12,396 nucleotides of DNA from Anaerolineaceae bacterium. GTDB lineage: Bacteria > Planctomycetota > Phycisphaerae > FEN-1346 > JAACEH01. This document shows, piece by piece, positions 1-7,130 of this stretch. The notes beneath the pieces are model-generated. The model was not told the DNA's origin. It saw nothing but the letters and a program-made list of their open reading frames with translations, and did not search any database. Positions within the stretch are counted from its first letter, which is position 1, and every line of letters starts with the position of its first letter. The stretch spans positions 1-12,396 of the forward strand of contig JAACEH010000121.1 in NCBI GenBank assembly GCA_011682595.1. Direction: 5' to 3'. The translations under genes and the position numbers were made by a program.

Positions 1-142
1 AGGTAAAGTCAAGTAGATCTGGTCAACAGACCAATAGTGTTCGGCACGGCGATTGCTTTGGTTGGGCGAAGCGGCCAAACTTTTTTCTACTTTTCCTAAA
101 TTGCCTATTGCGCCAGGGTTTGCACTGTGCTTTGATGGTTCC

Positions 143-700
143 ATGGCTGGACGCAAACGCAAGGTCATCCGCTCGCGGGACCTCAAGGGCTTGAAGTACT
201 TCCGGGCCTTGAGCGGTCTGGTCGAGCACCTGCACGAGGCCGGTTGTGCTCGCGACCGGGCCGGCAATCGGCGGCTGCACATGGACCAGTATGTGCTGCT
301 GTTGCTGCTGGAGATGTTCAACCCGATCTGCGATTCGCTGCGCTCGCTTCAGCGGGCCAGCCAGTTGGCCAAGGTGCAACGCAAGCTGGGTGTGCCGCGG
401 GTTTCGTTGGGCAGTCTGAGCGAGGCGGCGCGGGTCTTCGACAGTGACTTGCTGGTCGAGATCATCCACGCTTTGGGCCAGGAGCTCGAGCCGATCGAGT
501 CGGGGCGGTTCCGTGAGGACCTGGGCCAGGTGGTCACGCTGGTTGACAGCACGTTGCTGACGGCCTTGCCGAAGACGGCCCGGGCCTTGTGGTTCGATCC
601 CCGGCACAAAGGCGTCAAGGCCCACATGCACTACGAACTGCTCAAGGGCCTGCCGACGCGATGCACGCTGACCGACAGCAAGGGCAACGAGAAGGCCGAT
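143..700 (+). pseudogene. Truncated IS4-like transposase, N-terminal part only
   Basis: The frame reads cleanly from ATG 143 (MAGRKRKVIRS) for about 186 codons. It shows the pattern of an IS4/DDE_Tnp_1 transposase: a helical N-terminal region, then VVTLVDSTLL with the first catalytic Asp, a KGVKAHMHYELLKG block and TDSKGNEK. After about position 700 the frame stays open to 964, but the protein loses all family character and runs through hairpin repeats. The second catalytic Asp and the Glu are missing, so the enzyme cannot be active. The frame is also open upstream to a TTG at 53, so the original start is uncertain. The breakpoint near 695-702 is judged only from where family-like sequence stops. 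No clear terminal inverted repeat or target-site duplication is visible. The family call rests on motif recall; that it is a truncated transposase is fairly sure. Confidence 0.7.
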
Positions 701-784
701 TCACATCAAGTTGCCACCCACCAAAGTCCAAAATCATATGACGACAGGATACCACTGCAAGTGTCGCCCGGACAAGAGGAAAGC

Positions 785-869
785 GGGCGCCATGGTCTGG
801 CGAAGCCAGGCCGCGATTATGCTTCGAGAACTCCCTCATGGCCTGGCCTGCGGGTGCGACCATGGCACC
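785..869. repeat. REPIN/BIME-like paired hairpin repeat, copy A
   Basis: The left end reads GGGCGCCATGGTCTGGC and the right end, on the opposite strand, reads GGTGCCATGGTCGC, giving imperfect terminal inverted repeats about 85 bp apart. The left unit folds as a hairpin at 791-815 with loop GAA (802-804). In the right unit CATGG (837-841) pairs with CCATG (860-864), but the inner stem has decayed. The segment 789-812 matches 8129-8152 at 23 of 24 positions, so this is a dispersed family. It lies between the transposase remnant and the 3' end of the LptC/OstA gene. There is no T-run, so it is not a standard intrinsic terminator. Confidence 0.7.
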
Positions 870-898
870 GCTCATTCCAAACTGTGCCACCCGCCACT

Positions 899-923
899 CA
901 TGGCCACGCAAGCGTGGACCATG
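899..923. repeat. Solo hairpin of the CATGG family
   Basis: The outer arms CATGG (899-903) and CCATG (919-923) enclose an inner stem CCACGC/GCGTGG with a two-base AA tip and one bulged A at 918 to 920. The outer arms match the other CATGG-family hairpins in the window, but the inner stem is different. It begins 23 bases beyond the stop codon of the minus-strand LptC/OstA gene. It could protect the mRNA 3' end or help terminate transcription, but no U-tract follows on either strand. Confidence 0.6.
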
Positions 924-946
924 CCCGTTGTCAGTTCCACCCGGCC

Positions 947-3900
947 TCAGCGGTCGAAGATTGATTTCTCGCGGGGGGTGATGGTGATGTCCCTCTGGCC
1001 GATGGTCTTGATGCGGCGGGTCTGCCGCCAATAGAAAAGCTTGTCGCCGCCCCAGCGGTTGAACAGTTCCTTCTTCTCGTTCTGCACCCAGATGGCTGCC
1101 GGCCGGCCCTGGGTGCGGGTCAGGACAAGCAGGTCTTTCTGTTGGTCGTAAACGGCCCGCCCTCCCCGGGCATGGTAGTCGCCGTCCTTGAAGAACACGC
1201 GGTCGGTGGCCACCAGCCGCTTGAGCTTCATCCCCTTGCGCCGTCCGGCGTCATCCAGATTGCGGGCTTCCTTTTCGACAAAAAACAGCCGCAGGTCCTG
1301 GCATTTCAGCACGCTGAGGTCGCTGAACTGGCCGCTTCCCTCGTCTTCGGCGATCGCTCCCTTGCTCCGCCCGACGATCGTGGTCACAACGTCCTCGCCG
1401 AAGTAGGCCACCTGGCGGGAGCGCTCGAAGATCATCTCCTTTTTCCAGATGACTTCGGTCGAGTTGACCGGCGGCCGCTGGTGAGGCGGCATGGCAACCG
1501 GCCGGCGTCGCACCTCGATGATCTTCAGCCTGCCCGGCCCCGGCACGTAGGCCTTGTCCCTGACGGCGTTGTACTCGAGCTTTTCGCAGCGCAAGGTCGC
1601 CACCTGGAGCCCCTTGGCCGGGTTGTCCGGCCTCTCGATCGTGCGGGCCACCACCTTCTCGATGGCTGTCAGTCGCGACAGGTCCTTCTTGTCGAAAAGC
1701 CCGTCCTGGTCGTCACTGTCGTTCGGCGCTCTTGCGGCGGCCTGGGGGCCGGGTTCGGCATCGAGGAAGAAGACCCACAGGTCGCGACAATCGATCGAAG
1801 CCGACGGCGTGCGGGTCCGCGTCCGGCCGGCGAAGTGGGCCTGGTTCTTGCGGCCGTCGAAGAACATGCTTTCGGTCCACTCGATGTGCAAAGGGGTGCG
1901 CTCCCCGAGTTTCTGGCCGTCCAATCCACGGCTGCTCATCAGGTCCAGCGTGCCCGGCCCGGTGACGTCGGCCCGTCGGGGAACCTTTTTCTTGCCCCGG
2001 GTTTCCTGGGCAATGAGGATTCTCTGGCCGCGTAACTTGTTCGGCCCGCTGCCGGCCATGGCCCACTTGGTCGCCGTCCCGACAAGCAGTATCGTGTCTC
2101 CGCCCTGATCGGTCTTCAGGTAGTCGGCCTCGGCCTGGAGCCCTTTTCGCCGCACTCGCACGTCGCCGCGAGCGGTCATGTCCGAGGGCTTGCCCTTTTC
2201 GGGATCCTCCGGATCCGGGCTGAACTTCACCCACAGCTTTTCAGCCTCGATCTGGCCGACCTGGCCCTTGGAATCCTTGCCGCCACCCTTGACCTGTCCC
2301 TCGGCGAAAAGGAGGTCCGGCCGGCTCTTGCCGTTGGGCAGACGCAGAAAATCGAACTCCAGGTGCTCACAGACCAGGTCGCCCAGGGCCAGGGCCTCGC
2401 TGCCGCCTCCGCCGCCGGGCTGGGAGACGGCTACCCGCCCGTCGGCCGTCACCTTGCGGAGGCCGAAGTCGCCCCTGGCCGTCGGGAGATAGAAATCGAT
2501 GCGGATGCGATCACCGGCCAAGGTCTGCTCGTCCTGTCTCAGGACGGCCTGCCCGGTAAACCTGGCCAGGCGAAGGAAACGCTTGCTCTCTGTCTTCTCG
2601 GGGTCCTTGTCGGAAATAACTTCGCGGGTCACGAAGCCAATTTCCATCCAGTCGTTCCAGCGGGCGTTCAGTGGCGACTCGCCGCCGCGGGCTTTCTTCT
2701 CTGACCCACCGCCGAAGCCCTGCCCCGCCCCCCCGGCCACCAGAGTCCCGCGGCCATCCACCCGGGCGGTCCCCTTGAGCTGGTCAAAGGTAATGTGCGG
2801 CCCGACAATGACGTTCTCGCCCTGGACGACCTTGGCCGTCTGGCCCGAATCAGCCTTCAGGACACCTTGCTCCAGCGAGCCATCGTAACTGAAAAACTGT
2901 CCGCTGGCGGTCATGTCCTTGTCTGTCAGGACAACCTTCTCGCCCTTGGCGGTCATGCGGAACTTCACCGGCGGCCCGGAGTGAACCTGCGGCGTGAGAA
3001 TGAACGGTCCGTCACAGACGATGTCCACCGGCAGCGCCTCCTTTGGCGGCGCGTCCTCGGTGGCGGGGATGGCTTGGGCGGCTTGGGTGGCTTGGGTGGT
3101 CGACGGCCCGGTGGTCGCGGCTTGGGTGGTCGCGGCGGGCCTTTTCTGCGGAGGCACGGTGGGATGACTGCGAGACCCCGCGGCGGTGGGCTTCGGCTTC
3201 AACGGCTGCCCTGGCGGCCGCCCTGGCCGGCCGGCCGCAGCGGCCGCCCCGGGTGGTGCGGAGCGCGTCTGGCCGGCCCGGGCGCCCGGCCGTTCAGGCT
3301 TGTCCCGGCCGGATTGCACGGGGTTGTTTTCTTTTGTCAGCAGTGTCATCTCGTCGGCGTCCAGGCCGCGGTCGCCCTGGCGGACGCGGACGTTGCCCTT
3401 GAGGTAGAAGTGGTACAGCGACTGCGTGACGTCGGCGGGCGCCGCTTGTGCTGTCTTCTCAGTCGCAGCCGCTCGGGGTTCTTCTATCGCCGGTGTCGCC
3501 GGTATCTCCGGCGTTTCACGGCGGACTTCGACCATGGGCGGCGCCGCCCGGGCGGCCTTGCCATTTTGGCGGGGGCCGGTCTTCTTCTTTTCGGCCTCCC
3601 TGGCCGGTGCGGCTGCCGGCTCGTCGGAGGTAGCCGGTGTCCCGGTCGCAGAGTTGCCGCCGGAGGTCAGGCCGACCTCGAATTCGTCGCCCTCGGTCCT
3701 GAGTACGATGTGAACGTCCTTCAGCAGGCGAAGCTCTTTCAACTCGCTCTTGCCGCGAAGCAGGTAGATGATCATGCCCAGGGCGTCGACGTCGCCTTCC
3801 GGGCTGCGGACCTTGACCGGATCGTCGGTGTACAGCTTGGAGACCGGCCCGAGGTTGTTGTCGGCGACGGGCTGCGGGTTCTCGATGGTCGCGTTGCGGT

Positions 3901-4408
3901 TGTACTGGAGGTGGTCCATCGTCATGACGATGTCGTCACTCGGGTCACGGGGCGTACTGCGGTCCATGCGAATCACGACGCCTCCGCTGAGTTCGCCCCG
4001 AATGATAGACTCGTAGCCGTCGACCAGGCTGCCGGCGGTGTCGAAGTAGCCCCGCGGCGCGGTAATGTACAACTGCTCTCCGCGGTCGTTATAGATGAAG
4101 AAGTCCGGCCTGGTCAGATGTGTTCGCGACGTCCCGACTTCGGGGGCCATTTTCTCGGCCCGGATGTCCTGCACCAGCCGGTTGGTCTCCGGATCGCGGA
4201 TAATCACCTGGAAGTCCGAATCCGACACCTCGGTGCCGGACTGATCCACGGGCATGCCGCCGGCGCTGTCGCCGATGACCTCCTTGGGCTTGACCTTGTA
4301 CAACTCGTCCTGCGGCCCATAGTCCAGACTCTGCAAGCGGCGCAACAGCAAGGCCAGGAAGATCACGGCCAGCACGCTGATGACAATAATCATTGTCCGT
4401 CTGAACAT
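947..4408 (-). CDS. Giant LptC/LptA (OstA)-type LPS-transport protein, 1153 aa
   Basis: Residues 5-23 form one hydrophobic helix (IIVISVLAVIFLALLL), as in the inner-membrane anchor of LptC. Residues about 60-235 look LptC-like, with TAPRGYFD and DPVKVRSPEGDVDALG. Two low-complexity Ala/Pro/Thr linkers follow (about 240-323 and 363-460). Between and after them an OstA/LptA-like motif recurs: YLKGNVRVRQGDRGLDADE (from 335), RFTGQAVLRQDEQTLAGD (616), TARGDVRVRRKGLQAEAD (745), HFAGRTRTRTPSASIDCRD (858), and a looser copy from about 1002. E. coli LptC and LptA are each under 200 residues, so this is a fused, repeat-expanded form, probably a periplasmic lipid conduit. ATG 4408 was chosen for its SD (GGAG, five bases away) and the membrane helix right after it. 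An in-frame extension to 4708 merely overlaps kdsC. The gene starts 26 bases after the kdsC stop. Transport function is inferred. No lptB is visible. Confidence 0.8.
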   Translation of the reverse strand: MFRRTMIIVISVLAVIFLALLLRRLQSLDYGPQDELYKVKPKEVIGDSAGGMPVDQSGTEVSDSDFQVIIRDPETNRLVQDIRAEKMAPEVGTSRTHLTRPDFFIYNDRGEQLYITAPRGYFDTAGSLVDGYESIIRGELSGGVVIRMDRSTPRDPSDDIVMTMDHLQYNRNATIENPQPVADNNLGPVSKLYTDDPVKVRSPEGDVDALGMIIYLLRGKSELKELRLLKDVHIVLRTEGDEFEVGLTSGGNSATGTPATSDEPAAAPAREAEKKKTGPRQNGKAARAAPPMVEVRRETPEIPATPAIEEPRAAATEKTAQAAPADVTQSLYHFYLKGNVRVRQGDRGLDADEMTLLTKENNPVQSGRDKPERPGARAGQTRSAPPGAAAAAGRPGRPPGQPLKPKPTAAGSRSHPTVPPQKRPAATTQAATTGPSTTQATQAAQAIPATEDAPPKEALPVDIVCDGPFILTPQVHSGPPVKFRMTAKGEKVVLTDKDMTASGQFFSYDGSLEQGVLKADSGQTAKVVQGENVIVGPHITFDQLKGTARVDGRGTLVAGGAGQGFGGGSEKKARGGESPLNARWNDWMEIGFVTREVISDKDPEKTESKRFLRLARFTGQAVLRQDEQTLAGDRIRIDFYLPTARGDFGLRKVTADGRVAVSQPGGGGGSEALALGDLVCEHLEFDFLRLPNGKSRPDLLFAEGQVKGGGKDSKGQVGQIEAEKLWVKFSPDPEDPEKGKPSDMTARGDVRVRRKGLQAEADYLKTDQGGDTILLVGTATKWAMAGSGPNKLRGQRILIAQETRGKKKVPRRADVTGPGTLDLMSSRGLDGQKLGERTPLHIEWTESMFFDGRKNQAHFAGRTRTRTPSASIDCRDLWVFFLDAEPGPQAAARAPNDSDDQDGLFDKKDLSRLTAIEKVVARTIERPDNPAKGLQVATLRCEKLEYNAVRDKAYVPGPGRLKIIEVRRRPVAMPPHQRPPVNSTEVIWKKEMIFERSRQVAYFGEDVVTTIVGRSKGAIAEDEGSGQFSDLSVLKCQDLRLFFVEKEARNLDDAGRRKGMKLKRLVATDRVFFKDGDYHARGGRAVYDQQKDLLVLTRTQGRPAAIWVQNEKKELFNRWGGDKLFYWRQTRRIKTIGQRDITITPREKSIFDR

Positions 4409-4434
4409 TGGCTCTCCGGTGTGCCGGGCCCGGC

Positions 4435-4956
4435 CTATCGGTCGGGTTTGCGGTACCGCTCCATGATCGTCTGCCAGAGGCCCTGGGCCTTGAGGATCAG
4501 CTCCACGACTTCCCGGACGGCGCCACGGCCGCCGGGGGTCTGCGTGACGTAGGCGGCCGCCGCCCGGACCTCGGCCACCGCGTCGGCGACGGCGACCGGA
4601 AACCCGACCCGCTGCATGACCGGCAGGTCCGGCAGGTCGTCGCCCAGGTAGGCCGCCTCGGCGGCTGTACACCCGGCGGCGGTCAGGATTCGCTCCATGG
4701 CCGGCCACTTGTCCTTGGCGCCCTGGGCGAGGAGGGTGATACCGAGTTCAGCGGCCCGGCGCTCGGTGGCCTGGCACGAGCGGCCCGAGAGCAGCGCCGC
4801 CTGGCGGCCGGCCCGGAGCCAGTACTTCAGACCCGAGCCGTCGCGGACGTGGAACTGCTTGGTTTCGGCGCCGGAAGAGTCGTAGATGATTCGGCCGTCG
4901 GTCAGGACGCCGTCGACGTCACAGACCAGCAGGCGGACCGCCGAAAGGTTTTTCAC
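4435..4956 (-). CDS. kdsC: 3-deoxy-D-manno-octulosonate 8-phosphate phosphatase (KdsC)
   Basis: KdsC removes the phosphate from Kdo-8-phosphate in the cytoplasm, the last step before CMP activation of Kdo for lipid A. The 173-residue protein has all four HAD motifs: DVDGVLTDG (nucleophile Asp13, acid/base Asp15), LLSGR with Ser57, Lys81 in QGAKDK, and GDDLPDLP with Asp106/Asp107. The C-terminal TQTPGGRGAVREVVELIL is typical of tetrameric KdsC, whose tail reaches a neighbouring active site. There is no cap domain, and the length is close to the E. coli enzyme. The start is a GTG at 4956, supported by GAGG seven bases upstream. It is the middle gene of a kdsD-kdsC-LptC/OstA operon. The 184-base gap to kdsD is unusually wide because a repeat lies in it. 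Confidence 0.93.
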   Translation of the reverse strand: MKNLSAVRLLVCDVDGVLTDGRIIYDSSGAETKQFHVRDGSGLKYWLRAGRQAALLSGRSCQATERRAAELGITLLAQGAKDKWPAMERILTAAGCTAAEAAYLGDDLPDLPVMQRVGFPVAVADAVAEVRAAAAYVTQTPGGRGAVREVVELILKAQGLWQTIMERYRKPDR

Positions 4957-5044
4957 AGCAGAACCTCGCTGACTTCAATTCCCGAAAAAGACTCGGCCTA
5001 ACCTTCGTATGTGTTTAGCGGCACGCCGCTTCTATAGTTTTTCT

Positions 5045-5125
5045 TGTAGGGGCAGGGCTTGCCCCCGCCCGCGAACACCTTTGCCATCTGGCTTCTTGCG
5101 GGCACCCGCAAGGGGTGCCCCTACA
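5045..5125. repeat. GTAG-headed paired hairpin repeat (REPIN/BIME-like), kdsD-kdsC gap
   Basis: Perfect 10-bp terminal inverted repeats, TGTAGGGGCA (5045-5054) and TGCCCCTACA (5116-5125), bound an 81-bp element. Next to each GTAG end is a strong hairpin. On the left GGGGCA/TGCCCC encloses GGGCT. On the right an exact 8-bp stem GGGCACCC (5100-5107)/GGGTGCCC (5113-5120) encloses GCAAG. Two inverted GTAG-plus-hairpin units are the architecture of REP pairs mobilised by RAYT (Y1 tyrosine) transposases. It lies 15 bases beyond the kdsD stop and inside the operon, so it will be transcribed and may attenuate or stabilise the message. Confidence 0.75.
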
Positions 5126-5140
5126 TGGGGTAAATGCGGT

Positions 5141-6139
5141 CTATCCTTCCGCCAGGCCGACCTCGACCAGGTCCTGGATGTCGATCAGGCCGACCACCAG
5201 GTCGCCGTCGTCGACCACCGGCAGTTCGTCAATGTGGTGCTGGTTGATCAGGCGGAAGGCCTCGGAGGCCAGGCGGCCGGCGGTGATTCGTTTGGGATTG
5301 TGGATCATGACCTCCCGGACCGGGCGGTCCAGGACGGTTGCGTCGCCGGACTCCAGGAGCCGCCGCAAGTCGGCATCGACAAAGATACCGGTCAGTTTTC
5401 CGTCGGCGTCGGCCAGCACCGCGGCCCCGCTGCGCCGCTTGATTCGCGTCAGCGAAAAGAGCACCTCGCGGACCGTCAGGTTGTCGCGGGCCACGGGCAG
5501 CCGGTCGCCCTGCCGCATGACTTCCTCGACCTTCATGAGCTTGCGTCCCAGGCTGCCGCCGGGATGGAACAGGGCAAAGTCCTCTTCCTTGAAGCCGTGC
5601 ATCTTCAGGACGGTCAGCGAGAGGGCGTCGCCGAGGGCCAGCATGGCGGTGGTGGTCACACTGGGGGCCAGGCCCAGCGGGCAGGCCTCCTGCAGCTCGC
5701 CCAGGTCCAGGACCAGGTCGGCGCAGGCGCCCAGGGTGGAGTTGCGGCGGCCGGTCATGGCCATGATGGTGACGCCCATTTTCTTGAGCTGCCCGAGCAG
5801 CCGCGTGACCTCGTCGGTTTCGCCGCCGTAGCTGAGGACCAGGGCCAGGTCGTCGCGTCGGACGCGGCCCAGGTCGCCGTGAATGGCCTCGGCGGCATGA
5901 AGAAAGATGCTCGGCGTGCCCGTCGAGCAGAGTGTGGCCGAGATTTTGCGGGCGATGATGCCGGCCTTGCCGATGCCCGAGAGGACCACCGTGCCCCGGC
6001 AGTCGTAGATCATGCGGGCGGCCTGCTCGAACTCGGAGCCCAGGCAGTCCAGCAGCCCCTGGACGGCGGCCGCTTCGGCCTGGACCACGCTACGGGCGTA
6101 GGCCAGGTCCACGGCGGCACTGTTGACAGTTTCGCTCAA
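5141..6139 (-). CDS. kdsD: Arabinose-5-phosphate isomerase (KpsF/GutQ/KdsD family)
   Basis: The enzyme interconverts ribulose-5-phosphate and arabinose-5-phosphate, the first committed step to Kdo. An N-terminal SIS domain (about 35-170) is followed by two CBS domains (about 205-332). From the TTG start, Lys58 (GIGKAG), Glu110, Glu151 and His192 (FHPGGSLGR) fall one position from the catalytic set I recall for E. coli KdsD (Lys59, Glu111, Glu152, His193), so the enzyme looks active. TTG 6139 was chosen because GAGGG lies eight bases upstream and because it gives 332 residues starting LSETVNSAAVDL, close to the family's 328. The frame is open further up to a GTG at 6190 with no ribosome site. 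It is the first gene of the operon and has its own likely promoter at 6227-6255. Confidence 0.92.
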   Translation of the reverse strand: MSETVNSAAVDLAYARSVVQAEAAAVQGLLDCLGSEFEQAARMIYDCRGTVVLSGIGKAGIIARKISATLCSTGTPSIFLHAAEAIHGDLGRVRRDDLALVLSYGGETDEVTRLLGQLKKMGVTIMAMTGRRNSTLGACADLVLDLGELQEACPLGLAPSVTTTAMLALGDALSLTVLKMHGFKEEDFALFHPGGSLGRKLMKVEEVMRQGDRLPVARDNLTVREVLFSLTRIKRRSGAAVLADADGKLTGIFVDADLRRLLESGDATVLDRPVREVMIHNPKRITAGRLASEAFRLINQHHIDELPVVDDGDLVVGLIDIQDLVEVGLAEG

Positions 6140-6147
6140 AGCTTTTG

Positions 6148-6152
6148 CCCTC
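6148..6152 (-). promoter_or_regulatory. Ribosome binding site that decides the kdsD start
   Basis: On the minus strand GAGGG lies eight bases before a TTG at 6139-6137. Nothing comparable precedes the longer GTG at 6190. The in-frame GTG at 6154-6152 overlaps this site. The TTG is therefore the best-supported start. Confidence 0.6.
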
Positions 6153-6226
6153 ACACTCCTACAACGGCCTGCCAGGCGATCCGCTTCCACAGTCCAGCGG
6201 GCTCATCGGGCCTTCTTCGACCGACC

Positions 6227-6255
6227 AGTCTATCCCTGAGGCGGCGAATTGGCAA
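6227..6255 (-). promoter_or_regulatory. Sigma-70-type promoter for the kdsD operon
   Basis: Read on the minus strand, TTGCCA (6255-6250) and TAGACT (6232-6227) are separated by exactly 17 bases. Transcription would start near 6220, giving an untranslated leader of about 80 bases before the TTG start. The -10 box is identical to that of the divergent promoter at 6350-6378. Confidence 0.55.
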
Positions 6256-6325
6256 GCCTTTAGACGGCCGGACCTTGTGCCAAAGGGTCCCGGCAGTCCC
6301 GGAAACGGACTTTCGAGGCTTGTAC

Positions 6326-6371
6326 GTTGACAATAGTCCGACGGCCCAGTTGACAATAGTCCGACGGCCCA
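6326..6371. repeat. Perfect 23-bp tandem duplication, two copies
   Basis: Copies at 6326-6348 and 6349-6371 are identical and abut with no gap. Each begins GTTGACAATAGTCC and ends CGGCCCA. Each contains a consensus -35 hexamer TTGACA, but only the second is correctly spaced from a -10 box. The first could be a relic of slippage duplication or a paired binding site for a regulator of the M50-trpS-scpA cluster. Confidence 0.9.
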
Positions 6372-6378
6372 TTAGACT
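6350..6378 (+). promoter_or_regulatory. Sigma-70-type promoter for the M50-trpS-scpA cluster
   Basis: A perfect TTGACA (6350-6355), a 17-base spacer and TAGACT (6373-6378, four of six to consensus) form the strongest promoter match in the window. The start would be near 6385, leaving a short leader before ATG 6412. The -35 box belongs to the second copy of the tandem repeat. Confidence 0.65.
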
Positions 6379-6411
6379 GCCCTGTCGCGACTTTGTGGGC
6401 TGTGGAAAAAT

Positions 6412-7044
6412 ATGCTGGATTTATCGCCTGAGAGTATTTTCATTCGCGTGATCCCGGCCCTGATCGGCCTGGTGGTCCACGAGTATATGCACGCCTACAC
6501 CGCCTTGCGCTGCGGAGACCCGACGGCCAGGAATATGGGCCGACTGACCTTCAATCCGAAGGCCCATCTGGACCCTATCGGCACCATACTGATCGTCCTG
6601 GTGGGCTTCGGCTGGGCCAAGCCGGTGCCGATCAATCCTTACAACTTCCGGCATCCCGGCCGCGACGACATGCTGGTCAGTTTCGCCGGACCAGCCAGTA
6701 ATTTCGTGCTCGGCATTCTTTTCGCCCTCTTGCTGCGCACCCTGCTGCTACTGCCGATCGATTTCAGCGGGAGGTATGCCGGCGGCCTGCTAGACATGGT
6801 CTACTGGGGGGCCATGATCAACTTCCTGCTGGGCATCTTCAACCTGCTGCCCATCGCGCCGCTGGACGGGCACCACATTCTTCGGGAGTTGTTGCCCTAT
6901 GAGGCCCGGGAAAGATACATGCAGCTGAACCGCTTTGGCCCCTTGATTATTATCGCCCTGTTTATCTTTGGCGGAGGGATTTTCCGGTTGATGCTGGTCC
7001 CGGCCCAGGTTCTGATCGGGTTGATTGCAGGAGTTGGGACTTGA
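6412..7044 (+). CDS. Site-2 protease family membrane metalloprotease (peptidase M50)
   Basis: This 210-residue polytopic membrane protein carries the zinc motif HEYMH at residues 23-27 in its first membrane helix. The third zinc ligand motif is LDG (Asp152) within LLPIAPLDGHHIL. A GPASNF stretch and several further hydrophobic helices complete the core. It has no PDZ domain and is the size of the short YwhC-like M50 group rather than of RseP. Such proteins cleave within or near membrane helices; the substrate cannot be told from sequence. Start ATG 6412 follows GTGGAAAAAT, a modest ribosome site. An M50-trpS-scpA(-scpB) order is familiar from other bacteria. The gene is divergent from kdsD. 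Confidence 0.9.
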   Translation: MLDLSPESIFIRVIPALIGLVVHEYMHAYTALRCGDPTARNMGRLTFNPKAHLDPIGTILIVLVGFGWAKPVPINPYNFRHPGRDDMLVSFAGPASNFVLGILFALLLRTLLLLPIDFSGRYAGGLLDMVYWGAMINFLLGIFNLLPIAPLDGHHILRELLPYEARERYMQLNRFGPLIIIALFIFGGGIFRLMLVPAQVLIGLIAGVGT

Positions 7045-7130
7045 CGTGTTAAAGAGGACTTTCACTGTCCCCTGAACTCGAGCAAAGAACGCATCCGGGG
7101 TCCATACAATAGACTAACGGAGTTCTGGAA

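Noticed and set aside
20..33. Small hairpin TGGTC-AACA-GACCA as the insertion-sequence end
   Set aside because: It is only five base pairs, and with the right end of the element lost there is no matching inverted repeat.
785..923. Hairpin cluster as a bidirectional intrinsic terminator
   Set aside because: The stems are strong, but no T-run follows on either strand; the structure fits repeats better.
700..964. Open reading frame continuing from the transposase to 964
   Set aside because: It runs through hairpin repeats with no family-like protein sequence and crosses the 3' end of the opposite-strand gene.
2795..4552. 585-codon plus-strand frame opposite the LptC/OstA gene
   Set aside because: It mirrors the real gene's GC-rich third positions and shows no recognisable domain.
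6140..6190. Longer kdsD from a GTG at 6190
   Set aside because: No ribosome site precedes it; the TTG at 6139 has one and puts the catalytic residues in register with E. coli KdsD.
5009..6451. 480-codon plus-strand frame opposite kdsD
   Set aside because: It is antisense to a gene with all catalytic residues intact, and it crosses a repeat and both promoters.
7105..7115. TACAAT/TAGACT as a separate trpS promoter
   Set aside because: No -35-like hexamer is found at 16-18 bases, so trpS most likely relies on the protease promoter.
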